NCBI GenBank assembly: GCA_028673005.1
Contig: CM054113.1
Span: forward strand, 205,273,504 to 205,337,503
Length of the DNA: 64,000 nt
Origin: Tanypteryx hageni
Lineage: Eukaryota > Arthropoda > Insecta > Odonata > Petaluridae
Direction: 5' to 3'
The position numbers and the translations under genes were made by a program. The notes beneath the pieces were generated by a model. That model saw only the letters and a list, made by a program, of their open reading frames with translations. It was not told the DNA's origin and did not search any database. Of this stretch, positions 23,322 through 35,400 are shown piece by piece; the stretch's first letter is position 1, and each line of letters starts with the position of its first letter.

Positions 23322-24026
23322 TTTTTACTTTCTCCATATACGTAAGTATAGGGAAAAGGATTGTATTCATGAAAAAAATCAACTTCGAGATTTCAAAGGA
23401 AATACACGTTTGAGGTCCCCTAAACACGTTTTGACCATTTTCTCGATGTTGTCTGTGTGTGTAATAGCTTTTTGTGGGTACTCTAACTCAAAAACTATTA
23501 ATCAGGTCAATGCAAAATTTTATATTTAACACTTTTATAAAACTCGAAAGAACTGATTAGTTTTGGGTAAAAATCGGTCGATCGAAAGTGGGTGTTTACT
23601 CTAGTCACTTATCCGTTATTTTGAAATATTTGCTTTAATATTTGATAAATGCAAAAATGTATTGGAATAAAAATTGTAGGAAATTCTATTTTCTACAACC
23701 TTTGTTTGAAATATATTTTCATATAATGCATTGTTTAAGAGATATCTTATATTTTTAGCTGCCACCACCACGCCACCTACCGACGACTATTTTTAACAAT
23801 TGACGCTTAGTTACTTCTTAATAACGCTCCTTTTTCTTTTCTTAATCGTTGGAGCTTGGTGGCTATATCCAATATCAGAAGGCTATGGTTTTTTATCATT
23901 TCTGTTCTTTGTAAAGTCTAAAATTTTCTCGGTCTTACATTATTTAATATTATGTAACCAATTTTTGAATTTTTAGAAATATTATAGATATGGAGAAAGT
24001 CATGTGGTGGCCATATCAGATTTTTC
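23322..24026 (-). repeat. R1 repeat, copy 3 (full length, reverse)
   Basis: It reads as the reverse complement of copy 1, from TTTTTACTTTCTCCATATAC at its left edge to CATGTGGTGGCCATATCAG at its right edge, about 705 bases. It fixes the normal family length near 700. Confidence 0.72.
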
Positions 24027-24315
24027 CTATTAAACTCAATTTTATCAAATCTCTTGAATTTGGCCACTATACTGTTTTGTTTGACACTGCAAGGACGGTT
24101 TTTACCCACCCTCGTTTCGATATCATATAAAATTCTGATCATTGGCGCAGCTATGCCTTTATCTTAAACCACTGCTATTGACCTGAGTTCACTTTTGGGG
24201 AACCCATGACTCGGGAAGGCCTAGAATCCCTCAGTTGTCTAATGGCTTTCAAACAGTCGTTTTTTTAACAAATTGTGTGTGTGGTGAGCGTGACACTTCC
24301 ATTCTAGTGGCCACA

Positions 24316-25390
24316 ATGCCTAAAGTGAGTGTTTCCACGAAGCAGAGACTGAACAATTTCAGTAAAGAGTTTGGTGTTGATATTTTCTCGACAGACTGTT
24401 CAGTGCTTTTTTGTTAACTTTGTGAAAAGTCGGTGAATTCGGAGAAAAAGTACTTTGTCTCGCAGCGTATAAGTGCCTCAAAACATAAAGCTGCAGCTGA
24501 AAAGAAGACTGACGGCAGTAAGAAGACGAACCTTTTACCATTACTTTGTTCAGCTTCTTCTAGGCAGTCGGAGTTTTTCTTCAACTCGTGCAGATCTTTC
24601 GTCAAAGCCGGCATTCCTTTATGAAAATTAGAAAATAGTTCTTTGAAAGCGTTTTTGAAAAAATATACAAACAAAGAGATTCCAAGTGAGTAAATATTGA
24701 GGAAAATCTATTTAGATAAAGCGTGTTATCCAAAAAGTCAGAGATAATGTTTGGGACAAGAAATTTGGATCTCTATCGACGAGACAATCGACGCTGTCGG
24801 AAGGTTTGCTGCAAACGTCATAATAGGACTATGGAGGTTAGTCAGCCATCAAAAATTTATTTACTTCCGTCAGAAGTTTTGGAAAACACAAATGGCTCAA
24901 CGTTCGCTCAACTTTTCACCATAGCATTGAATCCTCAACCTTGAAAAGATAAACGAAGTTGTCAACACTTTCGATGAATAACACGTTTACTCCATACGTA
25001 TCATCAAAGAACTCCTGGAAAAGAATTCTGTCAGCCACGATATGGCATACATCGCAGCCTACTTCTCAAAGTTGCCAGACGTTACATTACTTGGAAAAAT
25101 GGAGTAGACGTTGGTCAATTCACTGAAGGTGAAATGTGAAGTGCTCCAGGTGAAAAGGGTATAGTTGTAAAAACAAGTGTGAAAAAGGGTTGTGCGCCAA
25201 CAAAGATTCGGATAAAATTAAAATAATTGCGAAGAAGTAGAATCTTCGCAATCATTTTCAAAAGTAGAAGGTGACAGTAGCGCAGAAATTGTGGCTAGTC
25301 CCGCAGTGCTTTAAATACGCCTGTCACTTCCATGAAGGTAGAGAGATCATTTTCACTTTTAAAACGCCTCCTAACAAACGGAAGACAGTG
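24316..25390 (+). pseudogene. Decayed hAT-superfamily transposase (CGBP1/ZBED-like)
   Basis: Fragments in shifting frames encode MPKVSVSTKQRLNNFSKEFG, then CEKSVNSEKKYFVSQRISAS, then a piece with IWISIDETIDAVGR, and near the end VERSFSLLKRLLTNGRQ, which fits the C-terminal hATC dimerisation region. The order suits a small hAT transposase with an N-terminal DNA-binding region. In-frame stops (first at about 24415), frameshifts and a large internal deletion make it inactive. The 3' flank (25560-25625) with gccattttgcctacc looks like the element's terminal region. Confidence 0.65.
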
Positions 25391-25399
25391 TTTTTAATT

Positions 25400-28300
25400 T
25401 GAAAATTAAAAAAAAAACATCTCGTCTCATGTAATAGTTCATAATTTGAAGACATTATCAATAGCGGCCGCAATCATATTTTATTGAAATGTTATGCCTA
25501 CTCCATATGAACTCCATATAATAGTATTATTTGGGTTCAAATAAATGCCTCTTTAGTGCCTATTTTCCTGTTTTATTGCGCCATTTTGCCTACCTATTTT
25601 GACATTTTATCGCGCCCGAACTTCCGGGCTCTATTTATTACCATTCTGTAGAAAAAATTCAGCATGGTTTGGGCGGATCTGCAGTTCTGAATTTTTTCTT
25701 GGCGACTCACTCGAATAGCAGATAAGAATTAAATTTATGTACCTGTCTTCGAAAAAGCTTATTGGGCTTATGCACCAGATGTCTCTAATCATCACGAATC
25801 TGTAAACAATATACACCGCAGAGTTTAGCAAACATCCTGCTAAAATTTCTCCAACTTCTTCGTTTACATTCGAAAAGAATTTTATTCTGTATCCATGGAA
25901 TTTTAATTTTTTATTCACAAGTTTAACCATACTTTTTGCTGAAAAGTGGTTTCAATCGATTTGATGGAGACGTTTTCAATTAAGCCGGTTTCCGGAAAAC
26001 AATCCTTATCATCTGGTATTAATCGTGTGTACTTGTGTAACTCCTCCAGAAAATGTTTCCATTCATGTAATGGAGTTTCACAACGTATCAGGCACTTTAG
26101 TTGCATGAATTCGATAGCATTTAGTTAAATGTTTAATATCTCTTTTCACATTCTATTCATTATGTTGAGTAATACGATGGCTGAAATAAGTAGCTTCCTG
26201 TTATTGTTTAGTTGGCCATATATTATGTTTAATTTCCCAATGCTACTTTCCGTGTATCTGATTGACGTTTTAAAAACTTTAATACTTTGTTCAGATACGA
26301 ACAATTGTTAACTCAAGTTGTCTCCAACTTTAGATTAGATAATTTTAAAAGAAAAGCATTACTGGTTATTTTCATTACCATTTATTTTTCTGTTCTTCAA
26401 AAGTATTACCGAGAGCATATATGTTTTAAATGAACTATCAGTGATCCGTTGCTCTATTAATATCAATATTTCAACGATCAAACAGTCACTGTCATTATTA
26501 TTAGCGCATTCTCTAAAATATCACGTATGTATTCACTTTGTCCTTCCGTCCGTCTCATCAGCAGTAGCTGATGTTAAAAAATATTAACATCAGCTACTGA
26601 TGACGAGAGCTTGGCTCTCGAAATACGAATTTAGCGTTACTGGTCTCTTCTAAGTTCTTTGCTTTACTGGTCAACTCTAAATCCTCACTTGCACGGTTCG
26701 GAGCTAAATTTCCAAGTTATCAGTTATCTTCGCCGTAGTCTCCTCTTCTGTTTATTATCTTTCAGTAAAGTTTGTACTATTTTCCTTTAGTTTTAGCAAT
26801 CCAGTCAAGTTTTTTACTGCTGGCGCTTATCCGAAAAATTTCCGCAAACATCAATTATAAAAGGAACATTTTATTAGATTTATTTAGAAATAAAAATAGA
26901 CCTTATAACTTCAGCTAATTTACCCATTAGCTCAACTATGATCCGGTGCATTTTGCTATCTAACACGCCAAAAATGTATCTTATTCTTGCAGCCGACGCA
27001 GTTTTGCAATCTTTAAATTTTATTAAAAAAAGCTGTTTTTCATTGCAACAATAGATCATAATAAGACCATTCAAAGTGCGTACTATACGGTTGAAAATGA
27101 ATGTAGTCCACTAAAAATAACGGGAGTTGTTATTATAACTTTATGGGGGCAAACGTTATCGTGAAGAGGACAAACAGAGTCGCATGTTCCGAGTCTCTTT
27201 CTAACAAATGTGCTCCTAAGTAATCGTCGTTTGATAACAAATCCTGTTTAAATATTGGTGCCAAGTTCTGGAAAAATCGACCAGTTTTAGTTCTCGTATG
27301 TGTCAGAAAACCGTTGCCATAATTGGCTCCCAAGAATTTTGAGGTTTGCCCTATTTTGAGAGAGGGCTCGTCGAGTGCCACAATTTTTCAAATTGTACTT
27401 TTGTTTCTGGAAAGAAGAATGACAGCTACACTTTTGCGGTAAGTCACGATTGGATTCCATGTATTGCTCAAACAACTGCTAGTACCTTTAGGGCTTTAGG
27501 GAAGCCTCAAACAATGAAATGAAATGACACGTGATCTAACACGTAACACAGACGCAGCGTTCAATTGTTTAAATCCAATGGAAATGAGTAAGTTCAATGA
27601 GCACGGTCTCATAAATTAAAATTTTGATATTTGAGGAGAAAAAATCCTGTAATTGACCGGGAATTGAATTCGGGTCTCCCCACTTGCCGGATAGTTATAT
27701 TAGATTTGAGCAACGGGTGCGTTTATTCTGCAGTAAGTGTCATATTTATAGTGATCAATTTTTTTACCCCAAATCATTGCAATTGGCATTTTTTGCCCAT
27801 AAAAAGCAGCTAGTTCGAGAATACTGCATTGATAAAGCCAATTAGTGCAAAATTCTTTGTGTAATAATTCAAGTATCACCTTTTATATCTATAGAAATAT
27901 TTGCATTAGTTTTTACCAATACTCTACGATAAAAGTTCATTCTATCAAGGAATATTTTAAACTACTTAAATAAGAGCAAACATAGCGTTTAAAATGTTAG
28001 AGACAAAAATCGAGAATGTGAACATAACAATAGCCAAGTTACCGTAATAACGCAATCATATCAAATATGGAATTAATCATAAATCAGCAAATAATTCAAT
28101 GCACAAAGTCAATCAGTACAGTACCTTCAAATCAGCACAGAGCTAAATAAATCAGTACTGTTGGTCAACTAATTGTATGTCATGTCATTTCAATGCCTCA
28201 TTTGGACTTTTGTTTTTAATTTTTCATTGTTGTCATGTGATTATTGAGTTGCTATTGACTTGTTATTGATTAGTTATGGATTCATTGTGTCACTTTTATA

Positions 28301-29176
28301 CATGTGAGAACATGTAATGTGTATAATATATTATAATATCTCTAGTGCTTTGGTTGAAGATTATTTGCAGAAAGTTCTCCGACATCGTCCTTGAACTTTA
28401 AACTGCTCGATATAGCAGAACAGATTATTTCGCTTACAGGTCATCATGAACAGCGATAGAAACATCAATTTACTCATCAATGAATCTGGAAGATTCGAGC
28501 TTGCTACCGCAAAAGTAAGACGTTGATATTAATTATCTACAAAGTTTTAAACCAACTTAAGATCTCTTCATCATAATGTATATTTCCTTAACATATTTTT
28601 GATACCCTTTAGAATTCATTATTTTCATAAATAATATAGTCTTAACGAATTTAAAACATATAATAATCCTTATAGCCTGTTTCCCCATTAAATTTATCTC
28701 CACCAAACTGACCACGCATTTCGAAATGCAACGTTGGAGCTTATCTGTGAACGGAGCAAACATACCAACCAGATACGTTGGAGCAAAATCGAATCGAAAT
28801 CGGGAGTGAAAACATCCTCTTCGGCAGGATAATGTTAGGAATGATTGAAAAGTAGCCCCAAAGTTTCGATTCAGTCGGTGAAACACCTATGTCTGCGCAG
28901 TGTGAGAAACCGCCGATTAGGTTTAAAATTCATTTTATGTGAGATTATAACAATCTGACTGCAAATTATGTCCCAAAATTCCAGCGTTGTTCCTTAATGT
29001 TTGGGGTCTGGGTTTATATAGGCGAGGTGTTGCAACAATCCCAACTCTATCAACTTAGCGGGAGGAAGTACTTTTATCAATTCTATCGTATCGCATTACG
29101 GCCAATCACGAGGTTCCACGCTTATTCCTTTCTCCGAGTAAGTGAAGATAGCGTCAATTTTTCTATTGTTTTTCAG
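25400..29176. other. Intergenic upstream of FBA-C, mostly unassigned
   Basis: Low-complexity AT-rich sequence with several unrelated short open frames on the minus strand (25631-26106, 27133-27475) that look like eroded repeat coding. An imperfect palindrome centred at about 26582 reads catcagcagtagctgatg and its inverse. A possible B-box of a minus-strand SINE is near 27645-27690 (ttgaattcgggtctcc). No gene supported. Confidence 0.4.
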
Positions 29177-29200
29177 AATAACGGATTTGTAGAAAAAAAT

Positions 29201-29492
29201 ATGGTTAAAAACACAACACAAAGAGAAATGTCCGTGCAAGATGCCGTTTGTCAAATGTTTTCGGTCGCCATGGAATCGTATGCCAGCACTTGCGTCCTGT
29301 GCGGTGTATTAGCTGTGGTGGTATATAAGATCGTATCGTTGTACGTGAGAAAATCGATCGACGCCAAGGGCACCTCGGTTAAGGGCGAAGATAACGAGGA
29401 GGAAAGCGACAGCCCAGCTGGAGACGACAACAGCGTTAGCGAGGTAGCAGAAGAAACTTCGACAAACCTAACGAAAAATAACTGCGTTGAAG
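29201..29492 (+). CDS. FBA-C exon 1: N-terminus, membrane segment, acidic linker
   Basis: A 97-codon exon ending ...TNLTKNNCVE before gtaagt in phase 1. The start is the first ATG after a plausible acceptor (gtttttcag, ends 29176), suggesting a leader intron. The alternative ATG at 29228 would shorten the N-terminus by nine residues. The N-terminal region before the hydrophobic segment is longer than in A, B and D. Confidence 0.8.
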
Positions 29493-32400
29493 GTAAGTGA
29501 AAATTAAAAGTAGCGTATGAGAAACATTTTTCATGTGCGCCATTACGATTGTTCAAAAATGAAACAATTTTTATCTTTTTTGAACATAAAACCGGTTGAA
29601 ATCGCGATTAAGTTAATGAAAATTAGTGGAATTTTGCGCGAAAAAAAATGCCCGAGGTTATCAAAACATGAGCATTTTACAAACGTTGCATTAAATGATC
29701 TGCGAGAGGCTCTTTGATTGTTCAACTAGCCTAATGTTTAGGAAAGATTTTTTACCCTGTTTAGGTCAGATTAAAAATTGGGTAGTTAATAATGTACAAA
29801 ATGTGAGAGATTCTCGCAAGTATAAAGTGATCGAATAAATTTAAAATTGTTGAGATTATCGCAACATGAATAGCGTTAAGGTTGTTTCAGTATCAAGTGT
29901 TTAAAAGGTACAATTTCCAATATTTAAAGTATATATCATTAATCACTTCTCTGAGAGATGAAAAAATTAGCCTCTCTTAATAGTAAAAGAACTTAAGTTC
30001 ACAATCCATAGTGTCCTATTTTCATTAATGTCCTGTGTTTCGGCGAAATTACAAAGGAAACTTGGACCTCTGACATATCGCGCATTGCAAGGACCGTCAC
30101 GGACATCCGCCCTTATGAAAATGGATTTGTAATGATTTTCTTTCAGGCCGCTATAAACCACGCGAGAGGATGTTCCAGTGTGTCTTTGTGTCCAATCGAA
30201 AGAAAAATGTATAATGTGCGAATGAAAATTAACGGGATGCCATTATATTTGCTGGGAAAACGATTGAAATATGTGCGAAAAGTAACGCCGACGAAGTGCA
30301 TAAAAAGAAGCCATACACATAAAGTACTTTGATCGCAAAACGAAACAAAATGAATTTTCAGAGAAATCATCATAAGCTTAAAAGAATCGGAACAACATTT
30401 TGAACGAGTCACTGGCATAGAATAACACTTGTCTTCTCGCTAATGTAGAACAAGCTTAGAAAATGCTCCATTTGTTCAAGCTATGAAGTTAATATTTTGG
30501 TTTTAATCGATTCTTACAGATAAATTAAACGACGAACTGGAACGTGACGTCAATCCCGCAGGAAAAGAAAAAATGCAACCCGAAGAGAAAGAACTTGAAC
30601 CTTCCGAGGGCTCGGGAGGCAGCAACTCGCATCTCGCGAACCAGAAAAGAGATTCGTTTTCGAAGCAGCTGTATGTCGTGAACCTTTTGCAAGGGGAAGT
30701 GACTGCTGAAACGTTGGACACGCTCCAGCCCCCGATAGAAGTCTGCGAATGGTAAGATTCGCTCGCTGGGTTTTGGAACAGAATTTTTCCCCACAATTTT
30801 AAATACCTTAGCTAAAACTTAAGGAATGACGAAGAAACGTTATAATTTATAGCAAGTATATTGAAATGATTGCTAGAATCCAAAAACCTTTAGGTAGTTC
30901 CTCGATTTTTCACTAAGCATTTGCTTGAAATATTATACAAGTTCTTTTCTATCGAGGTAGTGTTATAAGGGCTATCATATGCTGAGGAAAATTAAAAATT
31001 ATAGTATCATAAAGTGCCTAGTTTGAGGTTGCTAAGATGGACGATGAGAGAAACTCTAAACACTCCTACTGAATAATGACTCGTAACTAAATTCACTTGA
31101 CTGTAATACGATCTGTACAATTTTTTGGTGTTTATAATTTCCATTAAGATTTCCTAAAATTTCTCCTTGCGTTAGAAAATTTTCCTGGCTAAAAACAATC
31201 TCTCTGAGAAAATTAGTGATTAAGTAAAAAAAGACAACAAACATTTCTTGTTTAAGAAAAAAATGTTTCAAAAAATATTTGGATATATTTAGATATTTAG
31301 ATTTAAAAAATCTGATATGGCTACCACATTACTTTCTCCATACCTGTAATATTTCTGAAAATTCCAAATAGGTTAAATGATAATAAATATTTGAAGGAAC
31401 TGCGAGAAAAATTTAGACTTTACAAAGAACAGAAATAAACTCAAACAGTAGCCATCTAATATTGGATATAGCCCCAAAACTCCAACATTTAAGAAAATAA
31501 AAAGGAGCGTAAGTGTTTACAGTAGTCGTCGGTGGATGGCGTGGTGGTGGCAGCTAAAAAATTTAGTTTTTACAATATCTCTTCAAATATAGATTATATG
31601 GGAAAATGTTTCAAACAAAGATTGTAGAAAATTATATTTTCTACAACTTTTATTCCAGTACGTTTTTATATTTATCAAATATTAAAGCAAATATAAAAAA
31701 ACGGATGAGTGACAGGAGTAAACACCCACTTCCGGTTGATCGATTTTTACCAAAACCTTATCAGCATGTTTTCCTTTAACAAAAATGTCAAATATAAAAT
31801 TTCATGCTGATCTGATTAATAGTTTTTGACCCACAAAATCCCGGTCACAGACACACATCTTCGAGAAAATATTCAAAACTTGTTCCGAGGACCTTAAAAC
31901 GTATTTTCGTTGAAATCTCGAATTATATTTTTTCATGAAAACAATACTTGATACTTCGTATATGGAGAAAGTAAATATATGAATTTACACAAATGATCTG
32001 ATGTGGCCACCACATAACTTTCTCCATATCTGTAATATTTCTAAAAATTCCAAATAGATTACATAATATTAAATATTGTAAGACCGAGAAAATTTTCGAC
32101 TTTACAAAGAACTTCATTTCATATAATTCTGAAGGGAGCATTTTTATGATTCTCTAAAAAACGTCAACTAAGATATTATAATAAACGGCGCAATATACAT
32201 TGCACAAATTTTCTCATATACGTATATACGTTTGGTCCACTGTCTACGCTTGTAAAAGAAAAACGCTTATAATTCAAAGGTAATCGTAGTTGAACGTATA
32301 TTTTATGCAACTGATCGATATTTAGTATTTTTTTATATATGGCTTAGTTAGTACTATTTGTGACATCAGGCTGTATGATTGGATGGATTTTAATCAAAAT

Positions 32401-35400
32401 TCTTACAGCCATTTTTTGAGTAAATCGAATATTTTTTTTCGAAATATCCAAGAATAAAGTACTATTAATTGTTGCGCAATATCGTTCATCTCTTCAGAAT
32501 GTCCTTTATGAATGACATTATCCATAAATATGAGATATCATTCAATTTAGTTTAACCGTAAGGCTGTAGTAAGGTCTCGAGTGGATCGTGGCGGAGGCGT
32601 GACGTCATAGGGCTTAGGTACGGTAGCTTAGCGTAAATTGTAATGCCACTGGACGCCGTATGGTGATTTTTTGAGTAATATGGTTTACGCAGTATTATTT
32701 GTAACATCAGGCTCTACAACTGGATTGATTTTAACCCTAATCCTACCAGGCTGTGACTTAGAGACACATTTGAATTTTTATTTATGATTATATCTACATT
32801 ATTAGGTATTAACTTTTTTATCTCTTTGTGTTTCATTTATGTAGTCCCGAATATAAAATCCCTACGCTGACTACCAGGATGTGACCCAGAGACACATTGA
32901 CATAATGTAAAGAAAAAGTATTTTGTTAGTGCCTGGTTTTGTTGATCTAAATTATATACTACTAAGTCATTGGGTGTGGAGTGAGTAGTACAAATGCGTT
33001 GATCATTTGATGTTCTGTCCGCATGGGATGAAGGTCATTTTATCATTGCAGTATCAACCATACTTGGGTGGAAATCATTTCTCTGTGTAATAGTATTTAC
33101 AATTTTATAAAAATATTTGTCTAGAATAAAATAGAAATCTCATGTATTCATGCATAGTGTGTGAATAATAAAAATAATGTCCTAATGAATCATATCTTCA
33201 GAATTTATCATGTGTCTCTAAGTCACACCCCGGTAGTTAACGTCAGTAAATGAGCCTGGTAGGATTAGGGTTTATCAAATTCTATGGAGTCATTTTTGAG
33301 TAAATCAAATTTTTCTAAAATTCGCCAAGAATAAACTACCCTTTATTTTTGTGCAATATCATTTTTATGAAAAAAGGGTCTGCAAAAAGTAATATGCTAC
33401 ATAAATACGAGATATCATTCGATTTATTGTACGCGTTTGGGCCCTAGGAAGGCGAATAGACAGACAGACGGCATGGCGAAAACAACTTTTTTGGACTCGA
33501 GGACACCTAAAACGTGTATTTCCATCAAAATCTTGAAGTCAAATTTTGTCACGATTACAATCTTTCCCAATATACTACGTATATGAGAAAGTTAAAATGG
33601 GTCTATCAGGCCAAGTAGCCTAATGGTTGTAGTGGGCAGGGCCGTTTTAAGATCTTCGTAGGCTCTAGACACTTACATTCGGAGGCCCCACCCCACATCA
33701 TATCAAACGTATTAAAATGCATCCACGTTAAATCTAATTTTTTGCTGTTAAAGAAATTCGAAAGCATTTTTATAATTTTGCTTTTGAAATTATTTCAACA
33801 AAACTTCAACACTTATTCAAGCATCAAGAGCAAAATTTTTCTGAAGTTGCTGTTTTAATAATATTACATCATTTTTTACGAGCCGTAGCGTGATGATTCA
33901 CGTCACGTCATACCAGACGCGCACGCGCAATGCTGTCGCTGTAACATGAACTAGTGCATTTTGTGATTTACTCGTTTATGTGATACATGTGCAGTACAGA
34001 TCTATTTTTACAAGATTGATAGCAGTTACTTTAATAAATTGAATTTTAAAGTGTTCACAACTACTCAAATTATTGATAATACAAAATACAGTGCAAATTT
34101 ATACAACTACAAGTGTTATGTTAACTGCTGATTTCATTAAGTGAGTACATATTGTTAAATTGTAACTATAGTATAATTCGATTATTCATTCATAACTGAC
34201 CTACGCACAAAAGTCATATAAACTTAAAGTTTCATTTTAATATTGTTTACATCATTTTTTTGTATTTCAAACAAACTTTATTTTTCTATTTTTCATTTAT
34301 TTAATCCGGCATATCTATATATTATCCATATTTATAACCGAACGTAACATACATAAATATCTCTTGACAAAAACCGATTCTTAAATTTACTGATGTCGAC
34401 ATAAAGTATAACGTCAATAACTCGACATTGTTTGTTTGATTTATTTATTCTAAATTCAATTTATTTTGCGGACATCTTTTATCTTTAGCTGAAAAAATGT
34501 CTGACAAATATAAGAGAAAACATGAGTCTGGAGAAACGATTATCTTCCCTTGCACTACTTTCAATTGAAAGTTATATAATGCGGGAAATGACATTTAAAG
34601 GGGTTATATGTGATTTTGTCAACAAAAAGAGATGCAAAGTTAATATAATTTGAGTTTTGTTAAAATTTGTTAATTTTGTTTAGTATAACATAAACATTTC
34701 ACTAAAGCGTTATTATTTTTAATTTATAAGTTTATTAAGAGATGACACATGAAAAGCTTTGTAAAGACATTTAATTAAAAAGTTATTAATTTTGATTTTG
34801 CAGTTTCCTTTTCCTATTTTCGAGTCAGCAAAGTTTTTTTCGGGTCTCAAACGTTTTCGTAGGCTCTTCTTTCTTCTAGGCACTGTGCCTATTGTGCCTA
34901 ATGGATAAAACGGCCCTGGTAGTGTGGGGCAATAGGAAAACTGAAGGATTGATGCTTCCGTGTATTCACCGCGTATGTCAGCTTGAAAGATGACGACAGT
35001 TTCGCCGACCTTACTGTCAGCGTCATCGGCCTGAAGACGCTGACAAGAAAGTCGGCGAAACTGTCGTCATCTTTCAAGCTGACCTACGCGGTGAATACAC
35101 GGAAGCATGAATTCTTCAACCCAGCCACACAGCGAAAGCCGTTGCACTAATAGAAAAACTGTTTCATAAGTTCTTTCCTTACTTGTTTATTTAGGTTCTT
35201 TTCTCTTTGCCAGTGTTTATCTTTGGGCGGTCTCCAGACCAAATCTCGCCTTTGTCTAAATACACTCTTTTTTTTCTTTGCTCCCTTCGGCTTTATCTCG
35301 ATTGCATTTCTACATCACGTTACTCTCACTCTCTCCCTCATGCAATACCCCAGCACGACATGTACGACTGTACTGCAATTTTATCAGCAAGATTTTCCTT

